This document shows positions 51,704 to 60,256 of a stretch of 64,000 bases of DNA, piece after piece. The notes beneath the pieces are model-generated. The model had not been told where the DNA came from, did no database searches, and saw only the letters and a list, made by a program, of their open reading frames with translations. The stretch covers positions 1,922,001-1,986,000 of the forward strand of contig NZ_VFPQ01000001.1 of assembly GCF_006716785.1 (NCBI RefSeq). The letters run 5' to 3'. How positions within the stretch are numbered: the first letter of the stretch is position 1; the number at the start of each line of letters is the position of its first letter. A program made the position numbers and the translations under genes. The DNA is from Thermopolyspora flexuosa. GTDB taxonomy: Bacteria > Actinomycetota > Actinomycetes > Streptosporangiales > Streptosporangiaceae.

Positions 51704-53500
51704 TCAGTACAGCTCGTACCGCTTGAGCTTGCGGTACAGGGTGGCCCGGGAGATGCCGAGCTGCCGGGCGACCGCGGACCGGTCGCCGCCGGTACGGCGC
51801 AGCGCCTCGGCCAGCACGTGCCGCTCGGCCGCCCGCACCTCGTCGAGCGGGTTCGCCCCGCGGGACCGCCGGTGCCGGGCGGGCAGGTGCGGCAGGTCGA
51901 TCACCGGGCCGCAGGCGTGCACCCGGGCGGTGGCGAGCACCTGGACGAGCTGCCGCACGTTGCCCGGCCAGTCCTCCGCGGTGAGCGCGGCGAGCGCGCG
52001 CGGGGTGAGCTGGGGCGGCTGCTCGCCCGGGTCGCACAGCTCGGCGAGGACGGCCTGGCACAGCTCGGCGAACTCGTCCCGGCGCCGCCGCAGCGGCGGC
52101 ACGGTTAGCGTCACCGGGAAGCTCTCCAGCAGCAGCACCGCGGCGCTGTCCTCGCCGTCGTCGCTCGTGGTGCCGACCACCCGGGCACGGGCCCGGGACA
52201 CCAGGTCGGCCACCGCGGTCATCAGCCCGGCCGGGACGTCGGCGACGTGGCGCAGCAGCACGGCGCGGCCCGGGTCGGCGAGCGCCTCGGCGAGGCGGCG
52301 CAGCCACCCGTCCGGGTCGAGCCGGGCGCACGCGGCCTCGAACTCGGCCACCCCGCCGGGCGGGTCGAGGGTGCGCAGCGTGGCCAGCGCCTCGTGCCGC
52401 TTGCCGCAGCCGCGCTCGCCGGTGAGCAGCAGCGGCCGGCCCGCGCGCAGCGCCCGCGCCAGCCGGTCCCGGAACTCGGTGGCCGTGCCGTACCCGGCCG
52501 TGCCGGTCTCGAGGGCCGGTACGGCGCCGCGGTCGCCGCCGTCGAGCGGCCGGAGCACGAGCACCGCGGCGAACTCGCCCTTCGGCTGGGGGACCGGGTG
52601 CACCCGGACCTGCACGGTGCGGCCCGAGCTGAGGTCGCGGCGCACCGTGCGCTCCCGTGAGCCGCACTCCTCGGCGAGGTTGCGCAGCAGCTCCTCGTCG
52701 GCCTCCCGCACCAGCGCCCGCGCCCGGGTGCTCACCACGAACAGCCGGCGGCTCACCGCGACCACCACGCCGCGGTGGCGGCGCTCGGCCGCCGAGTACG
52801 CGTCGAACAGGGCCCGCTCCCCGTCGGTACGGCTCGCCAGCAGCTGGGTCTCGATCGACCGGCCGATCTCCACCACGAGCGGGAGCAGCGCGGCCGAGCC
52901 GTACTCGCGCAGGCAGTGCACGCCCAGCGACCCGGCGTACCGCTTGGTGAACGGGTCGCGGATGATCACGCCGGTGGTGGTGAGGATCTCGGAGTCGGTG
53001 CGGAAGTGCTCGGTGCCGGAGATGATGAACGCCTGCTGGGTCTCGTGGGCGCAGCCGAGCCCGTTCGTGCCCATCAGGTCCTCGGCGAAGCACATGCCCG
53101 GCCGCAGGTTCTGCCGGTGCACCCGCCACGCGGTCGGGAAGTCGCCGACCGCCACGGTGAGCAGCCGGCAGGCCCGGTCGGCGAGGAACCCCCAGCAGCT
53201 CAGGTCGGCGATCTCGTCCTTGAGCCGGTTCATGATCGGCTGGGCGACGGCGGCGAACCGGGAGTGCGCGGGGAAGTCGAAGTCGTCGTCGATCACGTAC
53301 TCGCGGGCCTCGGGATCGACCCCGGCGAGCATCGAGCGCCGCCACGAGGCGACCACCTCCGGCCGCACCTCGGGGAAGTCGGCCGGGTCGAGGGTGCGCG
53401 GGTCGCGGCTCAGCGCCCTCAGCTTCGCCGCCCGCACGCGCTCCCATTCGGCGGCGGTCCGCGGAACCGGCGGGCCGCCGGGCGGTGGCGATACGGGCAT
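51704..53500 (-). CDS. AcoR/MimR-like regulator with degenerate AAA+ domain
   Basis: A 598-residue regulator related to sigma-54 activators of the AcoR type. An N-terminal GAF-like sensor (about 80-200) contains MCFAEDLMGTNGLGCAHETQQAFIISGTEHF; a second PAS-like part spans about 215-320; the AAA+ region is about 340-530; a Fis-type helix-turn-helix ends the protein (AERHVLAEALRRTGGDRSAVARQLGISRATLYRKLKRYEL). The ATPase motifs are broken: the P-loop reads GERGCGKR without Ser/Thr, Walker B lacks Asp-Glu (AVLLRHVADVP), and no GAFTGA loop exists. It therefore probably works without sigma-54. It lies downstream of the flavin-enzyme genes, separated by a terminator. Confidence 0.85.
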   Translation of the reverse strand: MPVSPPPGGPPVPRTAAEWERVRAAKLRALSRDPRTLDPADFPEVRPEVVASWRRSMLAGVDPEAREYVIDDDFDFPAHSRFAAVAQPIMNRLKDEIADLSCWGFLADRACRLLTVAVGDFPTAWRVHRQNLRPGMCFAEDLMGTNGLGCAHETQQAFIISGTEHFRTDSEILTTTGVIIRDPFTKRYAGSLGVHCLREYGSAALLPLVVEIGRSIETQLLASRTDGERALFDAYSAAERRHRGVVVAVSRRLFVVSTRARALVREADEELLRNLAEECGSRERTVRRDLSSGRTVQVRVHPVPQPKGEFAAVLVLRPLDGGDRGAVPALETGTAGYGTATEFRDRLARALRAGRPLLLTGERGCGKRHEALATLRTLDPPGGVAEFEAACARLDPDGWLRRLAEALADPGRAVLLRHVADVPAGLMTAVADLVSRARARVVGTTSDDGEDSAAVLLLESFPVTLTVPPLRRRRDEFAELCQAVLAELCDPGEQPPQLTPRALAALTAEDWPGNVRQLVQVLATARVHACGPVIDLPHLPARHRRSRGANPLDEVRAAERHVLAEALRRTGGDRSAVARQLGISRATLYRKLKRYELY

Positions 53501-53681
53501 CAGGTCGCCTCCCGACGCGGGTCTGCCATCGGCCGCTCGCGACCGTGCGGGGCCCGCCGTCCGCGAGCGCCCTCATCGTGCACCAGCGTCCGGCGGCGGG
53601 ACCAGACCGGTTTCCACATTCCGGCAGACCTCCCGACGCCGGTCATGACCGGCGCAGGCTCGGCGGGTGAAGTGGGGCGGT

Positions 53682-53711
53682 GGCCGCCGGAGTGCCGCGG
53701 CTCCGGCGGCC
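53682..53711 (-). terminator. Terminator of the flavin-enzyme operon
   Basis: GGCCGCCGGAG (53682-53692) pairs with CTCCGGCGGCC (53701-53711), an 11-bp stem with an 8-nt loop, 52 bases after the flavin reductase stop on the minus strand. It separates the enzyme genes from the regulator. Confidence 0.6.
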
Positions 53712-53762
53712 GGGCCGCCCGCGAGCCCGCCCGGCCGCACGGTCACCCTTGGCCGGGCGCGC

Positions 53763-54281
53763 TCATCCGGACACCTCCGGCAACGCCGCCGGCGTGCCGA
53801 AGGTCCGCCTGTGGTAGACCAGCGGCGCGTCGCCGGTGGTCTCGGCGGCGACCACGTTGCCGAGCACGATGAGGTGGTCGCCGCCGTGCGCGAGACCGGC
53901 GACGGTGCAGCCGACGAAACCCGCCGACCCGGGGATGCGCGGCACCCCGGCGTGCGGCTCCCAGGCCACCCCGGCGAACTTCGCCGCGCCGCCCTTGGCC
54001 GCGAACCGCCGGGCCAGCCCCGCCTGGCCGGCGCCGAGCAGGTTGAGCCCGAACCGCCGGGTCCGGCGCACCAGCGCCAGCAGCTCGGAGGTGCGGTCGA
54101 GGGCGACGAGCACCATGGGCGGGTTCATCGACAGGGAGGCGAACGCGCTCACCGTGGTGCCGTGCGGCAGCCCGCCCTCGAGGCCGGTCATCACCGCGAC
54201 GGGCGCGCACACGGCGGCCATCGTCTCCCGGAACGCTGCGGCGACGCCGGGGTCCGCGCCGCCGCGGGCGGGGCCGGTCAC
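53763..54281 (-). CDS. Flavin reductase family protein
   Basis: A 172-residue FMN-binding split-barrel reductase of the HpaC type. FRETMAAVCAPVAVMTGLEGGLPHGTTVSAFASLSMNPPMVLVALDRTSE is the flavin-binding block, RFGLNLLGAGQAGLARRFA and a final HLIVLGNVVAAE follow. It would use NAD(P)H to supply reduced FMN to the luciferase-like monooxygenase encoded 12 bp upstream. The start is GTG at 54281; its ribosome site is weak, suggesting coupling to the preceding gene. Confidence 0.88.
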   Translation of the reverse strand: MTGPARGGADPGVAAAFRETMAAVCAPVAVMTGLEGGLPHGTTVSAFASLSMNPPMVLVALDRTSELLALVRRTRRFGLNLLGAGQAGLARRFAAKGGAAKFAGVAWEPHAGVPRIPGSAGFVGCTVAGLAHGGDHLIVLGNVVAAETTGDAPLVYHRRTFGTPAALPEVSG

Positions 54282-54293
54282 CTCGGCCGCCCG

Positions 54294-55391
54294 CTACGCG
54301 AGCACCCGCACCGGGCCGCGGCGCATCGACCGGGCCTTGGGCAGCACCTCGCGGGCGAACAGCTCCAGGCTCGCCCGCGCCTGGTCGTACGGCATGCCGC
54401 CGAACGACGGCGCGAGGGAGAGCTCGAAGTCGCCGAGCACGTCCCGGATCGCCTCGATCTGGCCGAGGATGCGCTCCGGGCTGCCGTACAGCGCGGCCGC
54501 CGCGTAGTCGTTCGCCGCCTTCTCCAGGCCGATCGAGCGGAAGTACTCGGCGTTCGCCGCGTACCGCTCGTGGCCCTTGAGCCCCTTGAAGTGCTCCCCG
54601 GCCATCTCGTAGTGCTCGACGTTCGCCATGAAGAACCGGGTGACGTACTCGAAATGCCGCTCGCGGGCGAGCTCGTCGTCCTCGTGGCAGTACATGTTCA
54701 CGCTGAGCGCGATCGGCGGCGCGGGCTCGCCGTGCTCCCGCTCGTACAGCTCCCGGTACCTGGTGAACGTCGGCATCAGGTCCGGCACCGGCTTGGTGAT
54801 GAACGACATCATCTTCGCCTTGAGCCTCGCGGCCATCGCCACCGAGTCCGGCGACCCGGCGACACAGTACCGGCGGCCGTGGAAGGTGCCGCGCGGCCGC
54901 GGCCGCAGCACCGCGCGCGGCTGCGGGTAGTACGGCCCGGCGCCCTCGATCACGCCGGTCTCCAGCGCCTCGAAGATCATCGGTGCGGCCTCGTCGAACC
55001 GGTCCCGGGTCTCCTCCAGCGGGATGCGGAACGGCACCATCTCCTTGCGGGAGAGCCCGCGGCCCACGCCGAGCAGCAGCCGCCCGCCCGAGATCGTGTC
55101 CACCATGAGCGCCTTCTCGGCGACCCGCAGCGGGTCGTTCCACGGCAGGATCACCGCGGCGGTGCCGAGCAGGATCCGCGAGGTACGGCCCGCCAGGTGG
55201 GCGAGCACGAGCAGGTTGTCGGGGCAGACGGAGTAGTCCTCGAAGTGGTGCTCGACCGCCCAGACGCTGTCGTAGCCGAGCTTGTCGGCGAGCACGGCGA
55301 TGTCGAGCTCGTTCCGGTACATCTCCTCGTCGGAGACGCCCGGCCGGAGCGTGGCGAAGCCGAGGTTGATCCCGATGTGGAGCTGCTGCAA
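54294..55391 (-). CDS. Luciferase-like flavin-dependent monooxygenase (LLM class)
   Basis: A 365-residue bacterial-luciferase-fold enzyme using reduced flavin and O2. HIGINLGFATL, YDSVWAVEHHFEDYSVCPDNLLVLAHLAGRTSRILLGTAAVILPWNDPLRVAEKALMVDTISGGRLLLGVGRG and VAGSPDSVAMAARLKAKMM are the class hallmarks. The start codon is TTG at 55391 after AAAGGCGGA. The partner reductase follows at 12 bp; a CocE-type hydrolase precedes. The pair should hydroxylate or degrade an organic substrate, presumably released by the hydrolase (inference). Confidence 0.88.
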   Translation of the reverse strand: MQQLHIGINLGFATLRPGVSDEEMYRNELDIAVLADKLGYDSVWAVEHHFEDYSVCPDNLLVLAHLAGRTSRILLGTAAVILPWNDPLRVAEKALMVDTISGGRLLLGVGRGLSRKEMVPFRIPLEETRDRFDEAAPMIFEALETGVIEGAGPYYPQPRAVLRPRPRGTFHGRRYCVAGSPDSVAMAARLKAKMMSFITKPVPDLMPTFTRYRELYEREHGEPAPPIALSVNMYCHEDDELARERHFEYVTRFFMANVEHYEMAGEHFKGLKGHERYAANAEYFRSIGLEKAANDYAAAALYGSPERILGQIEAIRDVLGDFELSLAPSFGGMPYDQARASLELFAREVLPKARSMRRGPVRVLA

Positions 55392-55460
55392 CGCTGATCC
55401 GCCTTTCTCACGGGTTCAGGTCGGAAGGCGCGCGCCCGGCGGGGGCCGCGGCGCCGGCGG

Positions 55461-57173
55461 TCAGTCCGCCGGGATCACCGGCAGCCGGATGGCGCTGGGG
55501 CGTGCGGGGCCGAAGAAGACGCGCTGGGTGGCGGTGACGAAGTCGTCCTCGGTGACCTCGCCCGCCGGTTTGCCGCTGCCGGAGTTGCGGTCGTAGCAGG
55601 GGAAGTTGGAGCTGGCGATGTCGACGCGGATGCGGTGCCCCGCCTTGAACACCTGGCTGGTCGCCCCCAGGTCGATCGTGTACTCGTACACCTCGCCCGG
55701 CACGATGGGGCTCGGGTTGTCCATGCCGTTGCGGTAGCGGGCGCGCACGATGCCGTCGGCGATGCCCATCGCCCGGCCGTCCGGGTGGACGTCGATGAGC
55801 TTGGCGGTGAAGTCGGTGTCGGCGGCCGAGGTCGCGGCGAACAGCCGTACGCTGAGCGGGCCGGTGACCTCGACGTCGTGCTCGAGCACCGGGCCGACGA
55901 AGCGCAGGATGTCGGTCCGGCCGTCGAGCACCCGCTGGTCCCGGGAGCCCGGCTGGTAGCTCAGCCCGCCGTCCGGGCTGCCCGCCATGAGGATCGCCCC
56001 GCCCACGGTCGGCACCGGGTCGTGCGGGTCGTGGACGTACTCCAGCGACCCCTCGGCGGGCATCTCGCGGCCGAGCGTGCCGTCCGGCCCGAGGTACCAG
56101 GTCTGCCAGTCGGTGCGGGCGAGCGGCCACTCGTTCTCCACCCGCCACCGGCCCGCACCCATCACGTAGATCTGCACCGGGGGCAGCGTGGTCGGGGTGC
56201 CCGCGATGCTCTCCCGGAGGAAGCGCAGCTGCTGCTCCTCCAGGCCGATCGCCTGGGCCGAGCCGTTGGCGTAGAACACCTCGCCGGTGACGCCGGACTC
56301 GTCCCCGTGCGCCCAGGGGCCGATGATCAGGTGCTGGTTGCGGGCGGTCTCCGGGTCGGCGTTCGCGACGATCGTGGTGTAGTTGTCGATCGTGCCGCGC
56401 AGGAACAGGTCGAACCATCCGCCGATGTGCAGCCCGGGCACGGCGGTGCGGGCGCGGTGCCGGGAGTAGCCGATGCGCCGCCAGTACTCCGGGTCGTTCT
56501 CCTTCTCCAGGAAGGTGCGCCAGCTCGGCAGCACGTCGCTCACCGCGGGCCGGTCGATCAGCGGCAGCGCCCGGTAGGCGGCGGGGATGTCCGCCGACAG
56601 CCGGCCCAGCGCGGCGAACCTCTCCGCCACGTCCTCGCCGCGGGCGGCCGCCTCGCCGAGCGACTGCGCGGCCTTCAACATGTGCCAGGCGAGGGACTGC
56701 CCGAGCTGGAAGGCGCCCTGCCGGTAGGCGAGCCCGTCCCGGTAGTCGTCCGGGGCGACGATCGGCACGATCGCGCGCAGCCCCTGCGGCCGGTGGCCGC
56801 TCACCGCGAGCTGGCACATGCCCAGGTAGGACATGCCGAACATGGCGACGTTCCCGTCACACCACGGCTGCTTGACCAGCCACTCGATGGTGTCGAGGCC
56901 GTCGTCGGTCTCGTTCTCGAAGGTGCGCAGCTCGCCGTCGGAGCCGCCGGTGCCGCGGCAGTACTGCACCATCACCGTGAACCCGGCGTCGAGCAGCGGC
57001 AGGATCGGGAGCGTGCGCGTCATCGGCTCGCCGTACGGGGTGCGGACGAGCAGCACCGGCCGCGGTGCGCCGTCGACGCGGTGGACGACCCCGCGGAGCC
57101 GCAACCCGTCCCGCATGGGTACCTCGACCCGCTCGAGCACGGCGGTGTCCACTCGCTGTGGCGTTCCTGCCAT
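55461..57173 (-). CDS. CocE/NonD-type (X-Pro dipeptidyl-peptidase S15) hydrolase
   Basis: A 570-residue esterase/amidase. An alpha/beta-hydrolase domain holds the nucleophile Ser in FGMSYLGMCQLA, with VQYCRGTGGSDGE near the oxyanion hole and GPWAHGDES giving the catalytic His. The C-terminal half is the jelly-roll domain (TGPLSVRLFAATSAADTDFTAKLIDVHPDG) of cocaine-esterase-like enzymes. No signal peptide is seen. ATG 57173 follows GAGAGGT. It is the first gene of the unit that includes the monooxygenase and reductase; a palindrome 80 bp upstream probably controls it. Confidence 0.9.
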   Translation of the reverse strand: MAGTPQRVDTAVLERVEVPMRDGLRLRGVVHRVDGAPRPVLLVRTPYGEPMTRTLPILPLLDAGFTVMVQYCRGTGGSDGELRTFENETDDGLDTIEWLVKQPWCDGNVAMFGMSYLGMCQLAVSGHRPQGLRAIVPIVAPDDYRDGLAYRQGAFQLGQSLAWHMLKAAQSLGEAAARGEDVAERFAALGRLSADIPAAYRALPLIDRPAVSDVLPSWRTFLEKENDPEYWRRIGYSRHRARTAVPGLHIGGWFDLFLRGTIDNYTTIVANADPETARNQHLIIGPWAHGDESGVTGEVFYANGSAQAIGLEEQQLRFLRESIAGTPTTLPPVQIYVMGAGRWRVENEWPLARTDWQTWYLGPDGTLGREMPAEGSLEYVHDPHDPVPTVGGAILMAGSPDGGLSYQPGSRDQRVLDGRTDILRFVGPVLEHDVEVTGPLSVRLFAATSAADTDFTAKLIDVHPDGRAMGIADGIVRARYRNGMDNPSPIVPGEVYEYTIDLGATSQVFKAGHRIRVDIASSNFPCYDRNSGSGKPAGEVTEDDFVTATQRVFFGPARPSAIRLPVIPAD

Positions 57174-57252
57174 GGGTGACCTCTCGCTTCCTGACTGCCG
57201 CCGTAACGGCGGCCCCTGTTCGGTACGGTACGAACGGATTTTTCCGATCTAA

Positions 57253-57268
57253 GTCTCATTTGTGAGAC
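57253..57268 (-). promoter_or_regulatory. Palindromic operator upstream of the CocE-type gene
   Basis: GTCTCATTTGTGAGAC has 6-bp inverted arms around TTTG, in an A/T-rich patch 80 bp before the hydrolase start. On the minus strand TTAGAT, directly downstream, could be the -10 while the expected -35 is poor, so an activator may be needed. The nearby AcoR-like regulator is the first candidate. Confidence 0.5.
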
Positions 57269-57387
57269 ACCCCGGCGGGCGTTACGGCAGGCCCCGTCGC
57301 GGGGTGGCGCCACCCGTGACATCCGTCACGGCCACGTCCGGAGATCCGGCACTGGGAGCGGGCCGGGCGCGGCATGACGATGGGCGC

Positions 57388-58554
57388 ATGAGACCGAGGA
57401 CCGTGTCCGAGCGCGCGCCCGGGCCGCCCTCGCCGAGCCGGCTGCGCCGGGTGCGCGCGTTCGCCTGCGGGTTCGTCGCCTTCCTCGGCTACCCGGCGGC
57501 CGAGCTCGCCGGGCTGGGCCTGCCCGGCCCGGTGGCGGTGGCCGCGGCGGCCGGGCTGGTCGCGTTCGGCGGCCTGTTCGTCTGGGTGATCTGGCACAAC
57601 GTGCCCCGCCCGCGCACCGCGGCCACGCCGTACGCGCTGGCGGCGATGGCGGCGCTCGCCGTGGCCCTGCAGTTCGCGCTGCGCGGGACCTGGCTGATCA
57701 CCGCGTCGTTCTACCTGGTCACGCTGGCCGTCCTGGTGCTGCCGCCGCGCCGCTGGCCGCTCGCCCTGGCCGCGTTCTGGGCCGGGCACGTCGCGCTCGC
57801 CGTCGGCGTGCTGGGCCGGCCGTTCGGGGCCGCCGCGCTCACCGGGGCCGGCATCGCCCTGTACGGCGCGGCCTGCGCCTCCCTGCACGGGCTGATGTGG
57901 CTGGCCACCCGGCTGCGCGCCGCCCGGGCCGAGCTCGCCCGCGCCGCGATCACCGCCGAGCGGCTGCGCATCGCCCGCGACCTGCACGACACGCTCGGCC
58001 GGCGGCTCACCGAGGTGGTGCTGCGGTCGGAGCTGGCGGCCCGGCTCGTGGACCGGGAGCCGGAGCGCGCCGCGGCCGAGATGCGCGAGGTGGGCCGCGG
58101 CGCCCGGGAACTGCTCGCCGAGGTGCGCGCGACCGTGTCCGGCTACCGCGAGGCCGACCTCGACAGCGAGCTCGCCACCGCGCGCGAGATCGCCCGCGCC
58201 GCGGGCATCACGCTCACCGTGAGCCTGCCGCCGGACCCGCCGCCGCCCTCGGTGGCCGCCGTCGCCGCCTGGGTGGTGCGCGAGGGCGTCACGAACGTGC
58301 TGCGGCACAGCGTCGCGCGGGCCTGCGCGGTCACCGTCGCGGAGGAGGATGGAGGTGGGCCGGGCGGCGGACGCGGCTACACGGTGACCGTGGCCGACGA
58401 CGGGCCCGCGCTCGGCGGCAGGCCGGTGGCCGAGCCCGGCGCCGGGCTGACCGGGCTCACCGAACGGCTGGCCGCGGCAGGCGGCGAGCTGTCGATCGAG
58501 GTGGACAAGGAGTGGTTCATGCTGCGCGCCCGCATCCCGGAGGTGGCGGCGTGA
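57388..58554 (+). CDS. Two-component sensor histidine kinase (DesK/NarL-type)
   Basis: A 388-residue kinase. Five or six membrane helices occupy residues about 25-180. The phosphoacceptor His is in ERLRIARDLHDTLGRRLTEVVLRSELAARL (HisKA_3 dimerisation). The ATPase part has VREGVTNVLRHS (N-box), DDGPALGG (a shortened G1 box) and GLTGLTERLAAAGGELSIE. The membrane sensor with little extracellular loop resembles DesK, which senses lipid-bilayer state; the actual signal is unknown. The stop overlaps the response regulator start (GTGA). Confidence 0.9.
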   Translation: MRPRTVSERAPGPPSPSRLRRVRAFACGFVAFLGYPAAELAGLGLPGPVAVAAAAGLVAFGGLFVWVIWHNVPRPRTAATPYALAAMAALAVALQFALRGTWLITASFYLVTLAVLVLPPRRWPLALAAFWAGHVALAVGVLGRPFGAAALTGAGIALYGAACASLHGLMWLATRLRAARAELARAAITAERLRIARDLHDTLGRRLTEVVLRSELAARLVDREPERAAAEMREVGRGARELLAEVRATVSGYREADLDSELATAREIARAAGITLTVSLPPDPPPPSVAAVAAWVVREGVTNVLRHSVARACAVTVAEEDGGGPGGGRGYTVTVADDGPALGGRPVAEPGAGLTGLTERLAAAGGELSIEVDKEWFMLRARIPEVAA

Positions 58555-59156
58555 TCCGGGTGCTGCTCGCCGAGGACCAGCACCTGGTGCGCGGTGCGCT
58601 GGCGGCCCTGCTGTCGCTGGAGAAGGACATCACCGTGGTGGCGGGGGTGGCCGACGGGGCGGCGGCGGTGCGGGCGGCGGCCGAGCACCGGCCGGACGTG
58701 GTGTTGCTCGACATCGAGATGCCGGTGATGGACGGCATCACCGCGACCGCCCGGGTGCGCGAGGCGGTCCCGACCGCGAAGGTGCTCATCCTCACCACGT
58801 TCGGGCGGCCCGGCTACCTGCGGCGCGCGATGGACGCCGGGGCGTCGGGGTTCGTGGTCAAGGACGCCGAGCCGGAACGGCTCGCCGACGCGGTGCGCCG
58901 GGTGCACGCCGGGCAGATCGTGGTCGACCCCGAGCTCGCCGTGGCCTCCCTGGAGCGGGGCCGCAACCCGCTCACCGAGCGGGAACGGGAGGTGCTGCGC
59001 GCCGCCGAGGACGGCGCCACCGTCGCCGACGTGGCCCGGCGGCTGCACCTGTCGGAGGGCACGGTGCGCAACCACCTGTCCAGCGCGATCGGCAAGACCG
59101 GTGCCCGCAACCGGGCCGAGGCGGCGCGCACGGCCCGGGAGAACGGCTGGCTCTGA
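58551..59156 (+). CDS. NarL/FixJ-family response regulator
   Basis: A 201-residue regulator. The receiver domain has the acid pair in LLAEDQHLVRGAL, the phospho-Asp in VVLLDIEMPVMDG and Thr/Lys in LTTFG and VVKDAEP. The C-terminal LuxR-type helix-turn-helix is LTEREREVLRAAEDGATVADVARRLHLSEGTVRNHLSSAIGKTGARNRAEA. It is phosphorylated by the coupled kinase. The partnership resembles DesKR; target genes are not apparent nearby. Confidence 0.92.
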   Translation: MIRVLLAEDQHLVRGALAALLSLEKDITVVAGVADGAAAVRAAAEHRPDVVLLDIEMPVMDGITATARVREAVPTAKVLILTTFGRPGYLRRAMDAGASGFVVKDAEPERLADAVRRVHAGQIVVDPELAVASLERGRNPLTEREREVLRAAEDGATVADVARRLHLSEGTVRNHLSSAIGKTGARNRAEAARTARENGWL

Positions 59157-59166
59157 CCTCCCGGCG

Positions 59167-59217
59167 GTACGGCGGCACGCCCCGCGGCGCGGCACGAGCC
59201 CGGGCGGCCCGCCGTAC
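59167..59217 (+). terminator. Hairpin after the two-component operon
   Basis: GTACGGCGG (59167-59175) pairs with CCGCCGTAC (59209-59217), starting ten bases after the response regulator stop, with a 33-nt GC-rich loop that can fold further. Another inverted GTACGGC pair behind a gene. Confidence 0.45.
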
Positions 59218-59427
59218 CCCGGCGGTGGGGTGTCCGGCTCCCGCGGCCCCGCCGTTTGCGCCGGTTTGAGGTTGGTGACCGTTTCGGTGCGGGCCTGACG
59301 GGGAGGGCGTCGGCGAGGCGGGCGGACGGGCGTTCCCGCCCGCTCCGCGCCGCCCGTGGCGTCCGCCGGTGCGCGGGTCCCCCGGCGCCGGGGCGGGCGC
59401 GGCCGATCGGGAACCGGAGGAGGGGCC

Positions 59428-59883
59428 ATGGAATCCACCTGGGTGCGCGACGCGGTGATCCTGCTCGCCCGGCTCGGCGTGGGCGTGATCTTCATCGCGC
59501 ACGGCCTGCGCAAGCTCGCGGTCGACGGCATCGGGGCCACGGCGGAGTCCTTCGCCGAGGCCGGGATGCCGCTGGCGACGCTCTCGGCCTGGCTGGTCGC
59601 GCTCGTGGAGCTGCTCGCCGGGATCGCGATGGTCATCGGCCTCGCCGTACCGGTCGCCGGGGTGGTCCTCGCCGCGCTCATGCTCGGCGCGTACCTGTTC
59701 GTGCACCACGGGCGGGGGATCTTCGTCGACGAGGGAGGCGCCGAGCTCGTCATCGCCCTCGGCGCGGCGAGCCTGCTGCTCGCGCTGACCGGCGCCGGGC
59801 GGTTCGGCCTCGACGACACGGTGGGGCCCGCGGTGCGGGAGCGGATGCACCTTGGGGAGCGGCGCCACGAGCGCGTCGGTTGA
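59428..59883 (+). CDS. DoxX-family membrane protein
   Basis: A 151-residue protein with four membrane helices. LLARLGVGVIFIAHGLRKLAVDGI and AGMPLATLSAWLVALVELLAGIAMVIGLAVPVAG and GAYLFVHHGRGIFVDEGGAELVIALGAASLLLALTGAGRFGLD are the DoxX signature. Family members are linked to membrane redox balance, but function is unsettled. ATG 59428 follows GGAGGAGG. Stand-alone gene. Confidence 0.88.
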   Translation: MESTWVRDAVILLARLGVGVIFIAHGLRKLAVDGIGATAESFAEAGMPLATLSAWLVALVELLAGIAMVIGLAVPVAGVVLAALMLGAYLFVHHGRGIFVDEGGAELVIALGAASLLLALTGAGRFGLDDTVGPAVRERMHLGERRHERVG

Positions 59884-60256
59884 CAACGCCGCCGGCATGC
59901 CGAAAAGCCGGATTATGTGAACCATTCTCGCATTTTGGGGTGCGGGCTCCCGTGGCGGTCGGCTGTGTATTCCGTTCCCGGCCGACTGTCGTACCTCGTT
60001 TGTACGCTCAAGGTGCCCGGCGCTCGATTTTGGACCGATTCAAGCGCGGTTCACCGGTGGCCGTAACGCGCCGTTTCGCGGACTGATCTGCGACGAGAAC
60101 CCTCGATGCGCTCAGGGGTTCTGCTTTGGCACGGTCCAGACGAAAATGTCACGGAATCCCGTCCCGGCCGTAATTCCGAAGCGTGAACCACTATCAACTA
60201 TTAGGATTCGGGAGGTGTGCGATCCAGATACCGATCGTGATCAAGGGAGTAATTTC
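59884..60256. other. Intergenic region before the secreted protein gene
   Basis: 373 bp, A/T-richer than average. It includes a hairpin AGAACCC (60096-60102) / GGGTTCT (60116-60122) followed by GCTTTGG, perhaps a terminator or leader structure, and CTATCAACTATTAGGATTCG near 60188-60207, a likely promoter patch for the downstream gene. No gene is supported. Confidence 0.45.

Noticed and set aside
49299-53576. Open frame of about 1,400 codons on the minus strand
   Set aside because: It crosses several well-supported genes in other frames (DUF72, FUSC, AcoR-like) and encodes low-complexity Arg/Gly/Pro sequence.
60096-60122. Leader hairpin considered as a riboswitch before the secreted protein
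   Set aside because: Only a single stem is visible and none of the consensus blocks of known riboswitch classes could be found; kept as a plain hairpin in the intergenic entry.
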